Origin: Candidatus Sediminicultor tertius
Lineage (GTDB): Bacteria; Atribacterota; Phoenicimicrobiia; Phoenicimicrobiales; Phoenicimicrobiaceae
Direction of reading: 5' to 3'
NCBI GenBank assembly: GCA_003527405.1
Contig: DPXH01000072.1
Span: forward strand, 1-31,591
Length of the DNA: 31,591 nt
Below the pieces are notes generated by a model. The model saw nothing but the letters and a program-made list of their open reading frames with translations, was not told the origin of the DNA and searched no databases. The translations under genes and the position numbers were made by a program. How positions within the stretch are numbered: position 1 is the stretch's first letter; the number at the start of each line of letters is the position of its first letter. Positions 1 to 8,048 of this stretch are shown piece after piece.

Positions 1-263
1 ATCTTCTACTGGACCAGAACGAGGGAGCGGAAGAACAGGAGGAAGAGAAAGATTTTATAAATCAGCTTAACCCAAACTCCCTGGAAGTGTTAACCGATTG
101 TTTAGTGGAACCCAGTTTAGCCGGAGCGGTTCCCGGGAGCAGATACCAGTTCATGCGGAAAGGTTACTTTTGTGTCGATCCTGATTCAGCATCGGATAAG
201 TTAGTGTTTAACCGGATTGTATCTTTACGAGATAGCTGGGCTAAGATCCTCAAAGAAAATTAG
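1..263 (+). CDS. glnS: Glutaminyl-tRNA synthetase, C-terminal fragment (5' end outside window)
   Basis: The frame that ends at the TAG at 261-263 is open to the window edge and gives 86 residues. The segment reads ...EPSLAGAVPGSRYQFMRKGYFCVDPD... and ends KLVFNRIVSLRDSWAKI. This is the hallmark C-terminal anticodon-binding beta-barrel of class I GlnRS, which charges tRNA-Gln directly. An acidic EEQEEEKDF stretch precedes the conserved block. The catalytic domain is not in the window, so integrity of the rest cannot be judged. The piece is visibly richer in G+C than the AT-rich genes downstream. Bacterial GlnRS genes are generally regarded as acquired laterally, so this fits but does not prove transfer. 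No terminator is evident before the next gene. Confidence 0.93.
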   Translation, partial: LLLDQNEGAEEQEEEKDFINQLNPNSLEVLTDCLVEPSLAGAVPGSRYQFMRKGYFCVDPDSASDKLVFNRIVSLRDSWAKILKEN

Positions 264-395
264 AAGGAAAACTTGCGGCAGATTTATTTTTGATTACGAA
301 AGCCAATGAAATTAGCAGTTATTCTGCATCAAATGAAAAATATAAGGATTATAGATCGAAGATACCAGATATCCGTGAATATTATGAAATAAGAT

Positions 396-1076
396 ATGGA
401 AACCTCAAAAAATTTAGAGAATTGGAAAGTTGGAAATTTTAGGATGATCAATCTCTTTAAGCAAGAATTACAGGAGATATATTCTTTTTTTAATAACAAT
501 TATAAGGAAGCGGTTGTACTGTGCGCATCAACACTTTTCTTTGTTCTGGCAATTTGCCAACCGATAGGCACATCTTTGGTATTAAGTTATGCAGTATATT
601 ATGCGCTCCTTCCGATTCTTACTATTTTGATTATCTTGAGAAAAAATCCCCTTGATTTTGGCCTAAGATTCGGGGATTATAAGTTATGGAGTTTCTATGT
701 AGCCATAACGGTGGTCATCGCTGTCCCGGTATTGTATATCGGCTCTCTTTTTTCTTCAGTAGACCAGTATTATACTAAACCTTTTGATTACTACAGTTTT
801 TTCACTCAGATGGTCCCCCTTCTTTTTTTCTGGGAGTATATACTTCGTGGTTTTCTCCTGTTCGGACTTAAGGAAAGATTTAAAGAAGCCAGTATACTCA
901 TACAGATGGTTCCCTTTGTGCTTCTCCATATCGGAAAACCGGAAATAGAGATATTGATGTGTATCCCCATGGGATTGTGGTTCGGATATATTGCCTATCG
1001 GGGAAGATCGTTCTGGCCGGCCTTTATCACCCATACTTTCATTAACTTTACCCTTAAATATTTTGTGAATTTTTAA
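396..1076 (+). CDS. CPBP-family intramembrane protease-like protein
   Basis: A 226-residue hydrophobic protein with about six membrane spans (first about residues 38-56). It carries the three CPBP (Abi/Rce1-like) motifs. Motif 1 is W146-E147-x-x-x-R151-G, motif 2 is F174-x-x-x-H178, and motif 3 is H213-x-x-x-N217. The family includes intramembrane glutamic proteases that process prenylated proteins or peptides, and many members have no known substrate. In motif 1 the first of the usual two glutamates is Trp, a variant also seen in sub-families of this group, so catalysis is uncertain. The start is ambiguous: ATG at 396 has no clear ribosome-binding site and ATG at 444 has only an AGG directly before it. 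It stands alone between glnS and ndk. Confidence 0.72.
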   Translation: METSKNLENWKVGNFRMINLFKQELQEIYSFFNNNYKEAVVLCASTLFFVLAICQPIGTSLVLSYAVYYALLPILTILIILRKNPLDFGLRFGDYKLWSFYVAITVVIAVPVLYIGSLFSSVDQYYTKPFDYYSFFTQMVPLLFFWEYILRGFLLFGLKERFKEASILIQMVPFVLLHIGKPEIEILMCIPMGLWFGYIAYRGRSFWPAFITHTFINFTLKYFVNF

Positions 1077-1104
1077 TGGTAAATTAGAAAAAGACAATCA
1101 GTAA

Positions 1105-1134
1105 CCCTTTAATAAGTAAACTAAAGGATTTTTA
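1105..1134 (+). terminator. Weak candidate terminator after the CPBP gene
   Basis: CCTTTA and TAAAGG form a 6-bp stem around a ten-base loop and are followed by ATTTTTAATT. It is short and AT-rich, so this is only a plausible intrinsic terminator. Confidence 0.3.
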
Positions 1135-1213
1135 ATTATTTAATTATAAAAAGAAGGATTTTAATGGATTTTATTGAATTATAAAATATAAGTAGTTTTT
1201 TCAAAAAAATTAA

Positions 1214-1264
1214 GCCCTTAAATTTTAAGAAAGTATTCTTTTTTTGAGAAAAGTTTTAAGGGGG
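1214..1264 (+). promoter_or_regulatory. Possible leader hairpin before ndk
   Basis: CCCTTAAA at 1215-1222 is complementary to TTTAAGGG ending near 1262. An inner AAGAA/TTCTT pairing is possible. The structure ends just before the GAGGTGA ribosome-binding site of ndk (about 1274-1280). A U-rich stretch inside the loop rather than after the stem argues against a simple terminator. It is a visible inverted repeat of unproven role. Confidence 0.3.
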
Positions 1265-1288
1265 AAGAAATTAGAGGTGAATTGAAGA

Positions 1289-1819
1289 ATGGAAAGAACA
1301 TTGGTGTTAATAAAGCCCGATGCCGTTAAAAGGGGTCTGGTTGGGGAAATTATTACGAGATTTGAAAGAGTGGGACTAAGCCTGGAAGAAATGAAAATAG
1401 TAAATGCTGCTACTGAAATTGTCGAACAACACTATCCCGATGATAAAAATTGGATTAGATCTATTGGTAAAAAGACTTTAGACACTTACCAAAAATATAA
1501 TTTAAATATTGTAGAGGATTTAGGTACTGATGATGCCCTGAAAGTTGGTAATCTGGTTAGGAAATGGTTGATTCATCAAATAACTTCAAAGCCGATAATT
1601 GTAATTATCTTAAGCGGAAACCATGCTATTGAAGTTGTAAGAAAAATAGTCGGGAATACGGTTCCTCTTTTTGCGGAATTAGGAACAATAAGGGGTGATT
1701 TTTCGATAGATTCACCCGATCTTTCTACCAAAGAAAAGCGGGCTTTACAGAATTTGGTTCATGCTTCAGCAACAATTAAGGAAGCGAAACGAGAAATTTC
1801 TCTTTGGTTTGAAGCCTGA
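1289..1819 (+). CDS. ndk: Nucleoside diphosphate kinase, long form
   Basis: NDK transfers the gamma-phosphate from ATP to nucleoside diphosphates through a phosphohistidine. Seen here are the N-terminal ERTLVLIKPDAVKRGLVGEI block, the TIRGDFS segment (about 133-139) and the active-site NLVHAS block with His158. The usual bacterial enzyme is about 140-150 residues and this one is 176. The extra length lies between about residues 50 and 90, after the HYPDDKNW segment, where the standard enzyme has only a short link. Such an insertion is known from some long-form NDKs. The residue two after the active-site Ser, normally Asp, is Thr or Ala here (HASAT). The start is well supported by GAGGTGA nine bases upstream. 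The gene is monocistronic as far as can be seen. Confidence 0.95.
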   Translation: MERTLVLIKPDAVKRGLVGEIITRFERVGLSLEEMKIVNAATEIVEQHYPDDKNWIRSIGKKTLDTYQKYNLNIVEDLGTDDALKVGNLVRKWLIHQITSKPIIVIILSGNHAIEVVRKIVGNTVPLFAELGTIRGDFSIDSPDLSTKEKRALQNLVHASATIKEAKREISLWFEA

Positions 1820-1846
1820 GAATTGATGATAGGAAAATGTAAATTA

Positions 1847-1890
1847 TAGTTGGTGTAAACTTTAGTAGGGCAGTTGGATTAAAAAGATTA
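1847..1890. repeat. Dispersed repeat copy (TTGGTGTAAACTTT type)
   Basis: A TTGGTGTAAACTTTAGTAGG segment followed by CAGTTGGATTAAAAA resembles segments at 2462-2500 and 28704-28745 over about 40 bases. All three copies are intergenic. Confidence 0.45.
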
Positions 1891-1942
1891 TACTTACATC
1901 TTTTTTCTACTTTCCCCTAATTTATTTTTTTTCTTTCTTGAC

Positions 1943-1970
1943 CGATACTCGATACTATATACTCGATACT
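1943..1970. repeat. Four tandem 7-bp units (CGATACT type)
   Basis: CGATACT, CGATACT, ATATACT and CGATACT lie in perfect 7-bp register. They directly follow a TTGACC that could serve as a -35, although spacing to the nearest TATACT is only 14 bp. Similar 7-bp-period tracts recur in most large gaps of the window. Confidence 0.7.
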
Positions 1971-2108
1971 GATTTTAATATAGACAAGGCATAGAAAATA
2001 TGCTAACATTATCTCGTTAAAAAGAGGGATACCACATTCACAATAATATTAATCTGTGTAATCTGATGGTAATCCGTTTAATCAATAATATTATGTTAGG
2101 AGGAAGTA

Positions 2109-2330
2109 ATGAAAGAAAGAGTGGAAGCAGCTTTAAAGAAGATAAGACCATCTCTTCAGGCAGATGGCGGAGATGTTGAATTGGTAGAAGTGACTCCAGA
2201 TGGAGTAGTAAAAGTAAAATTAAGCGGTGCCTGTGCGGGTTGTCCCATGAGAGAGATGACTTTACAGATGGGTATTGGCAGAGCATTAAAAGAAGAAGTC
2301 CCTGAAGTAAAAGAAGTCGTGGCCGTATAA
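2109..2330 (+). CDS. Nfu-type iron-sulfur cluster scaffold (NifU C-terminal domain)
   Basis: The 73-residue protein is a stand-alone NifU C-terminal (Nfu) domain. It has LRPSLQADGGDVELV-like and GACAGCPMREMTL blocks, with the cluster-binding C42-x-x-C45. Proteins of this kind bind a labile 4Fe-4S cluster at a dimer interface and hand it to apo-proteins. There is no N-terminal A-type or NifU-N domain, so it is the minimal form common in anaerobes. AGGAGGAAG at about 2098-2106 is an excellent ribosome-binding site, although close to the ATG. A strong hairpin terminator follows at 2377-2424. Neighbours give no further hint about its client proteins. Confidence 0.93.
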   Translation: MKERVEAALKKIRPSLQADGGDVELVEVTPDGVVKVKLSGACAGCPMREMTLQMGIGRALKEEVPEVKEVVAV

Positions 2331-2376
2331 CAATAATCCAATAAAGCAATTACTGAAAAAATAAATATACATAGAT

Positions 2377-2424
2377 GTAATAAGGGGTATGGTATTATAA
2401 TATATCGTGCCCTTTATTATTTTT
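2377..2424 (+). terminator. Strong intrinsic terminator after nfu
   Basis: Bases 2377-2395 pair with 2402-2420 around the loop TATAAT. About 19 consecutive pairs form if G-U wobbles are allowed, and TTTT follows. The length of uninterrupted pairing makes a chance origin unlikely. Confidence 0.75.
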
Positions 2425-2582
2425 AAAGTTCGGTAAATAATTTCACTTCAAATACAGAAATCTTATTGGTGTAAGCTTTGGGTGAGATAGTTAGAAAAAG
2501 CCTTGATTTAATTGTAAAATGCGGTAGTTTTCAGTTATAATAAATATAATAATTATAATCCAAAAAGCAAATAAAATATAAT

Positions 2583-2657
2583 GTAGAGGCACGATGCATC
2601 GTGACCACAGAAAAAATGGGTAATAATATAGCGAGGGCACAATTCATTGTGCCCTTA
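2583..2657. repeat. Paired palindromes B1 + B2
   Basis: B1 has core CACGATGCATCGTG at 2590-2603. B2 has core CACAATTCATTGTG at 2638-2651 and is flanked by GGG/CCC and TTACAA. The same pair in the same order recurs at 11615-11691. The B1 flank here is imperfect (GAGG/GACC). Confidence 0.8.
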
Positions 2658-2798
2658 CAATTCAATTATAACCAACAAATCTAAAATTATTTACGATACA
2701 TACACTGTATATATATTTTGCTATTAAATATTTTTTAGTTTTTTGGGGAATAACCATATTTTAAAAGAAGCATTATTAATCTATAAATTTATATTAGC

Positions 2799-2814
2799 CC
2801 TAAAATGTTTTAGG
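2799..2814 (+). promoter_or_regulatory. Palindrome overlapping the ribosome-binding site of the large gene
   Basis: CCTAAAATGTTTTAGG has two perfect 7-base arms around TG. Its right arm supplies AGG of the AGGATGG that precedes the ATG at 2825. It could be an operator, or an RNA hairpin that hides the ribosome-binding site. This is seen in the sequence; the role is a guess. Confidence 0.35.
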
Positions 2815-2824
2815 ATGGTAATTA

Positions 2825-5800
2825 ATGAATAAAGCTACGGTTAAAAAATTGCATAAAAAAATATCTAAAAGGATTTTGCACGCGCAAATATTGGATGACA
2901 TCTCTTTAGATAAAGAGTTGGTTAGAAAATATATAGAAGATCCTCTATTTTTAAAACAATTAACCTCTATGGTAAAAAATAAAGATTATAGTTGTCGTGC
3001 AGTATATTTTTTGTGCAAAGGCCTGCTTGTCGATATAGACAAAAAACATAATCCCGCCAACTGGCTTTATCGGGTGTTTCAGTTTGCCCTATCTAAATCT
3101 TTCCCTGAAACAGTAGACCTATCTGTTAAGGATATCTCCCCTGATTGCCGAAAAACTTTCTTGCTCTATTTAGAATTTTTAAGAGTAGTTTCAAATTTCC
3201 AAAAGTCGTCCGGTGATTCTACTTTTCACGGTAAATATCCCCTTAATTTTTTAACCCCTGAGGAAAAAAACAAACTGGAGAATCCTGTTGAATATAAAAG
3301 ATTCTTAAAAGCGTTTAATGATGAGTATATCTATGAGATGATGAAATTAAGCCAGGAAGTTTTAAAGTACAATACTCTTGACCATATATGCGGGGTAAAC
3401 CGGATTGCTCTATTTATCGGCAGGCAGTTATATAATCTGGGTCTTCCCGTGGATTTGGGGAGGATTTCCGGAGCAGCAGCAGGACATGATATCGGAAAAT
3501 ACGGATGCAAGGGTATAGAAGTAGAAAGGACTCCCTATTTACATTATTACTATACCGATATGTGGTTTGAAAAACATAATATCCCTTATATCGGACATAT
3601 TGCAGTCAATCATTCTGTTTGGGATTTGGAACTGGATAATTTGCCCCTGGAATCACTTATATTGATTTATTCTGATTTTCGGGTTAAAAATGCGAATAAC
3701 GGTCCCAAAGAGGAGATGAGAATCTTTAGTTTAAAAGATTCATTTCAAGTAATTTTAGATAAACTGGACAATGTCAATGAGAAAAAAAGAAAAAGATATT
3801 GCCATGTTTATGAAAAATTAAAAGATTTTGAAGATTACATGATAAATTTAGGGATAAATGTAGATGTAGAGAGTAAAGAGAGGAGCTCTTGTAAAAAAGA
3901 TAGAAACCCGCATTATCCTCTTATGCAGGGTCAAGAAGTTATCCAAAATATAAAATTTTTGTCCATAGAACATAATATAAATTTAATGCACGAACTTCGA
4001 GATGAATCTTCTCTTAATTCACTTTTAGAATTAGCTCGAAGCGAAAAAGACTGGAACAATCTACGGGAATATCTGCAAATATTTAATGAATATTCCACCT
4101 ACCTGACTCAAAAACAGAAGATGATTACCCTGAGATATTTATACGAACAGTTAACTCATCCGGAAGATGAAATAAGAAGGAGGAGCGCAAAACTTATCGG
4201 TTTACTGATTGCCAGTTTTGACGAAGATTACCGCAAAGAGATCCCTCAGAATGTTACCCTTAAACCTCCCGCGATTACCAGTGTTAATTTATTGGAAAGA
4301 TATTTAAAATATTTTTTACAGCCGAGCCATAAAAAGATTGCTCTTCATCAATCTCGAATTATTGATAGTGCTGAGAATATGATCTCTTCTCTTTTTTCTA
4401 ACTGTCGCAATAATCATCAGATAAGCAATTACAGAAAAAGCATTTTAAAACACTATAAAAAAGACCTGTATACCGATGAAGAAATTCAACTGTGTTTGAT
4501 AAAAACCGCCAAACATATATCAATCTGCTCAGATGAAAAATCTTTAAAGGTATTATTTGATTATATTATAAAGATGTTACAGAAGGAGAATCACAATCTT
4601 AGACTTACTGCTTTAGAGGTAGTCTATGATTTAATACCTCAAATTGATAAAAATTTTAGATTTATAAATAACTTAAGAAAAATATTTACCGGAAATATTT
4701 CCGTCTCAGAGCTCCCCGCCGAAAATTATTTAAATATGAAGATAGTTGAATTATTAGATTTGGATGAAAGTATTGTAAAAAAGTACATCGAATTTTATCG
4801 GAGAGATATAGAAAAGGTACAGTATATATTTCTAAGCAACCTTAAAACTTCAACCAGTGGAATAATTAAGAAAATTCAGATAGAACTTTTATTAGAACAT
4901 ACCTTAAAGAGCAAGCAGGAAGAAATCTATACCGCCTTGCATTTTTGTAATATTTTGAAAGTTAGCGGCATAGAAGATATTAGAAATTTGGCCGGTAAAA
5001 CCCTGGTAAATTTAATGCCTTCCTTATCTTTCCAACAGAGGAACGATATAGCCATTGAACTATTGCGGGCCTTAGAAATGGAAGATTATCAATTTACTAA
5101 ATATATTCCTTACTATTTGGGTCAATTAATACTCTATCTTACGCCTAATGAGTTAGAGGAACTTATTGATGATTTAATAGAAAAAATCAAACAGTCAGAT
5201 CCCAAATTAAGCTCATTGCTGCTTAGAACCATCGGTATAGCCATTGCTAATTACCCTAAGTACCGGGAAAGATTTTCAGAAGAAGAGAAATCATACGAAA
5301 ACAGACTTGGCAAGATGATTGGTATCCTTTTGAACGGCTTTGTACACTATAATTTAAAGGTGAAACAGGCAGCATTCAGAGTTATCGGTAAGGAAATATT
5401 TGGCTCAAGACATCTCAGCATAGAAGAGAAGAATCATATATTTAAACTTATAGCCAAAAAAATTCTTACTCTGTTAGCTCCCGTAAATAAAGAAGGACTG
5501 ATGTTTTTAATAAATTGTATCGGACTTAAGTATATGTATAAATTTATCTCTGATTATAATTTTTATAAGGGGAGCATAAACCTTGAAATCCCGAACAAAA
5601 TAGCTTTCTTCCCGGGAGCCTTTGACCCGTTTTCCTTAGGTCACAGAGAGATTGCCAGGGCAATAGAAAATCTTGGTTTTGAAGTATATTTGGCTGTTGA
5701 TGAGTTTTCCTGGTCAAAAAGGACTCAACCCCACCTCTTCAGAAAGAATATAATAAATATTTCGATTGCCGATGAACTTAATGTATATTTATATCCTGAA

Positions 5801-7750
5801 GATTTACCGGTTAATATTGCCAATCCGGATGATTTAAAGGCTTTGAGGGAAAATTTCCCCTATTCCGAGGTGTATATTGTAGTAGGCAGTGATGTGATAT
5901 TAAATGCCTCTGCTTATAAAAAGAAAAAAACAGAAAATTCAATCCATACTTTTCCCCATATTGTTTTTGATAGAAAGGCTTCAAATTCTACCGAGGAAGA
6001 AAAGAAAAAAGTTCAAATACCAATTGAAAGCATCGGAGAAAATACCTTTAGACTTAACCTTGCTACTCGTTATGAAGAGGTAAGTTCAACTCAGATAAGA
6101 AATAATATAGATGAAAATAGAGACATTTCCAGATTTATTGACCCTTTAGCCCAGAAATATATTTACGAAAATAGTTTATACCAGAGAGAGCCCCAATATA
6201 AGCGTGTAATACAGACTATCTCTACCGATGTGCAGGTAATTGAAGATATTACCCCGGATTTAATAAAAGAACTTTGCCAGAAAATACTTTTCAAATATAA
6301 TCGAAATAAAGCATCTAAAAAATTGCTTGAGTTTACTCGTAAATTAAACCCGAGAATTCTACTATTGCGTGATATCCGCCATAACGGAAAGATATTGGGT
6401 TTTTCGGCCTTTCACTGGGTTCGTTCAAATATTCTTTTCCAGGAGTTCAAGGACAATTTAATTTCTGAGTATATCCGGGAAAATGCGGTTGGCCGCACTA
6501 TAGTTATTGATGGTATTTTTACCATAAGTGATATGGAAAATAGATCAGGGCTGGAAAGCCTTGATCAGGTTATTCTTACCGAAACCCTTTCTTTTTGTAT
6601 AGAGAAAGATTACGATTATGCGATTTTCAGAAATGTATTAGATGATTATCCCTTAACTTCTTTAAACGAGAATTTAGAACTTATGGGGTTTTATCGCTTG
6701 CCTTTCAGCGATAAAGATAATCCGGTATTTGTAGTGAATATGAGTAAACCTTGTATAGTCAATCTGGATACCGAGACAATCATAAAGGAACCTTTCTGCC
6801 AAAATTTAAGCATCAAAAAATCAGTTATAGTATCCCGTAAACGATTATTAAGATCGTTTACTACTTTTTATCCCGGAAATGTTGTTTTACCATTTAATAT
6901 AAATTTAATAAATCAGGCTATTGTAAAGAAAATTTGTAAGATAAATGATGTTTCGACAACGCCGCTAACCCCCCGAACTTTAGGAAAGTCAATGTGTGTG
7001 CCCTTTGGGAAGATACTACATAAAATGGTAGTACCTAATACGGTAACCAAATCTCTCCATACAGAAAAAATATTTGCTTCCGATATGAGAAGTTTTGAGA
7101 TTGATGCCTTCCCCAATTATATGAGTCTGGAAAATCAGGTAAAGGTGATTCATTCATTTGATATGCCCGTAATTCTTATTGATGACTATTTGCATAAAGG
7201 ATATAGAATAAAGACCCTTGAGCCCCTGTTTAAAGAATATGATATTAAAGTCAAAAAGATAATTGTGGGGGCACTATCCGGTAGCGGGAAAGAGATAGCA
7301 ACCATATTAAATAGAGATGTTGATTGTGCCCACTTTATTCCCAATCTCAGGCTTTGGTTTAATGAAAGTGAATTGTACCCCTTTATTGGCGGAGACGCAT
7401 TAAAGAGAAAAATAAGGACTCAGGGAAATTTAGTTAGATCTATTAATCAGATACTACCCTATACTTTCCCTTCATTTATTAAAAATGTTTCTGCAAAAAC
7501 CGTCTACAATTTTTCCGAAGTTTGTATTGAAAATGCTTTAACTATATTAGAAGCTCTGGAAAATGAATACCAGGTAATTCAACAAAGGAAATTGACGCTC
7601 GATCATTTAGGAGAAGTAATTATTTATCCCCGATATCCTGACCAGGGAGAAGATATGGAGTATAATTTAAATCTTAGCCCTTCTCATTACTTGGGAAATA
7701 GCCTTGAACTTTTACGAAGAACCAAAGGGATAGCAGACAGAGAAAGGTGA
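2825..7750 (+). CDS. Giant multidomain protein: HD domain, helical repeats, nucleotidylyltransferase, GNAT-like and PRTase-like regions
   Basis: The protein has 1641 residues. About 180-330 is an HD phosphohydrolase-like domain with H187, H221-D222 in GHDIGKYG, H258/H263 and D284. About 400-900 is helical and reads like HEAT-type repeats. About 922-1117 is a nucleotidylyltransferase domain with FPGAFDPFSLGH (929-940), IVVGSD (1018-1023) and SSTQIR (1087-1092). It resembles NadD/CoaD, but the first His of HxGH is Ser. About 1127-1305 may be a GNAT acetyltransferase (DGIF and NLELMGFYRL segments). About 1335-1560 contains VILIDDYLHKGYR (1449-1461), which resembles a PRPP-binding motif. In many bacteria the HD protein YqeK (an Ap4A hydrolase family) neighbours or fuses to NadD, so the HD plus nucleotidylyltransferase pairing has precedent. 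No signal peptide or membrane span is seen, so it should be cytoplasmic. The real substrate is unknown. Confidence 0.8.
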   Translation: MNKATVKKLHKKISKRILHAQILDDISLDKELVRKYIEDPLFLKQLTSMVKNKDYSCRAVYFLCKGLLVDIDKKHNPANWLYRVFQFALSKSFPETVDLSVKDISPDCRKTFLLYLEFLRVVSNFQKSSGDSTFHGKYPLNFLTPEEKNKLENPVEYKRFLKAFNDEYIYEMMKLSQEVLKYNTLDHICGVNRIALFIGRQLYNLGLPVDLGRISGAAAGHDIGKYGCKGIEVERTPYLHYYYTDMWFEKHNIPYIGHIAVNHSVWDLELDNLPLESLILIYSDFRVKNANNGPKEEMRIFSLKDSFQVILDKLDNVNEKKRKRYCHVYEKLKDFEDYMINLGINVDVESKERSSCKKDRNPHYPLMQGQEVIQNIKFLSIEHNINLMHELRDESSLNSLLELARSEKDWNNLREYLQIFNEYSTYLTQKQKMITLRYLYEQLTHPEDEIRRRSAKLIGLLIASFDEDYRKEIPQNVTLKPPAITSVNLLERYLKYFLQPSHKKIALHQSRIIDSAENMISSLFSNCRNNHQISNYRKSILKHYKKDLYTDEEIQLCLIKTAKHISICSDEKSLKVLFDYIIKMLQKENHNLRLTALEVVYDLIPQIDKNFRFINNLRKIFTGNISVSELPAENYLNMKIVELLDLDESIVKKYIEFYRRDIEKVQYIFLSNLKTSTSGIIKKIQIELLLEHTLKSKQEEIYTALHFCNILKVSGIEDIRNLAGKTLVNLMPSLSFQQRNDIAIELLRALEMEDYQFTKYIPYYLGQLILYLTPNELEELIDDLIEKIKQSDPKLSSLLLRTIGIAIANYPKYRERFSEEEKSYENRLGKMIGILLNGFVHYNLKVKQAAFRVIGKEIFGSRHLSIEEKNHIFKLIAKKILTLLAPVNKEGLMFLINCIGLKYMYKFISDYNFYKGSINLEIPNKIAFFPGAFDPFSLGHREIARAIENLGFEVYLAVDEFSWSKRTQPHLFRKNIINISIADELNVYLYPEDLPVNIANPDDLKALRENFPYSEVYIVVGSDVILNASAYKKKKTENSIHTFPHIVFDRKASNSTEEEKKKVQIPIESIGENTFRLNLATRYEEVSSTQIRNNIDENRDISRFIDPLAQKYIYENSLYQREPQYKRVIQTISTDVQVIEDITPDLIKELCQKILFKYNRNKASKKLLEFTRKLNPRILLLRDIRHNGKILGFSAFHWVRSNILFQEFKDNLISEYIRENAVGRTIVIDGIFTISDMENRSGLESLDQVILTETLSFCIEKDYDYAIFRNVLDDYPLTSLNENLELMGFYRLPFSDKDNPVFVVNMSKPCIVNLDTETIIKEPFCQNLSIKKSVIVSRKRLLRSFTTFYPGNVVLPFNINLINQAIVKKICKINDVSTTPLTPRTLGKSMCVPFGKILHKMVVPNTVTKSLHTEKIFASDMRSFEIDAFPNYMSLENQVKVIHSFDMPVILIDDYLHKGYRIKTLEPLFKEYDIKVKKIIVGALSGSGKEIATILNRDVDCAHFIPNLRLWFNESELYPFIGGDALKRKIRTQGNLVRSINQILPYTFPSFIKNVSAKTVYNFSEVCIENALTILEALENEYQVIQQRKLTLDHLGEVIIYPRYPDQGEDMEYNLNLSPSHYLGNSLELLRRTKGIADRER

Positions 7751-7755
7751 GGACA

Positions 7756-7812
7756 AAATTCGTATCTCGTATCCCCGTTTTCACGGGGACAAGTCTTGTG
7801 AATCGTATCTCG
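7756..7812 (+). repeat. 57-bp element C, copy 1
   Basis: This segment is identical base for base to 22266-22322 and nearly identical to the reverse complement of 28823-28880. It has an internal hairpin, CCCCGT-TTTC-ACGGGG, between two copies of CGTATCTCG-type sequence. It begins six bases after the stop of the giant gene. Confidence 0.85.
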
Positions 7813-7879
7813 TTTAGGATTAGTTTGTTGGTTAGTTGGTTAAGAAAAAAGAAGAAAGAATGAAATACGTATTATAATG

Positions 7880-8002
7880 TAGGGACACGATGCATCGTGC
7901 CCAAAGGACTTGACTGTCTCTGAATTAAGGTAGGGGTTCGATTCATCGAACCCGTTAAAGAAATTACCAAATAACCCGGGGCGGATAAATCCGCCCCCTA
8001 CA
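7880..8002. repeat. Cluster of three palindromes: B1, A1, A2
   Basis: B1 (7880-7903, core CACGATGCATCGTG), A1 (7931-7953, core TTCGATTCATCGAA) and A2 (7978-8002, GGGGCGGATAAATCCGCCCC then CTACA) follow one another. A1 and A2 are separated by about 24 bases, GTTAAAGAAATTACCAAATAACCC, resembling the A1-A2 spacers at 24.9 and 27.7 kb. Confidence 0.85.
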
Positions 8003-8048
8003 GGATAAATATGAAAATACATAATCTTTACGGGGAGAAAAATCAAAG

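Larger units (their letters stand above)
2331..2824. other. 494-bp gap: terminator, dispersed repeat, paired palindromes
   Basis: No gene is visible. The gap holds the nfu terminator (2377-2424), a weak dispersed-repeat copy (2462-2500), a pair of palindromes (2583-2657), an AT-rich stretch, and a small palindrome over the ribosome-binding site of the next gene (2799-2814). Confidence 0.7.

Noticed and set aside
306..392. 28-codon open frame (starting MKLAVILHQM) between glnS and the CPBP gene
   Set aside because: No convincing ribosome-binding site and no recognisable similarity; too short to support.
756..1097. 113-residue minus-strand frame opposite the CPBP gene
   Set aside because: Shadow of a hydrophobic gene; no family resemblance and no ribosome-binding site.
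1885..1911. Terminator after ndk (AAAAAGAT ... ATCTTTTTT)
   Set aside because: The stem is almost only A-T and would be very unstable; not claimed.
1938..1963. Promoter TTGACC ... TATACT before nfu
   Set aside because: Spacing of 14 bp is too short for a sigma-70 promoter, and the TATACT is part of the 7-bp array.
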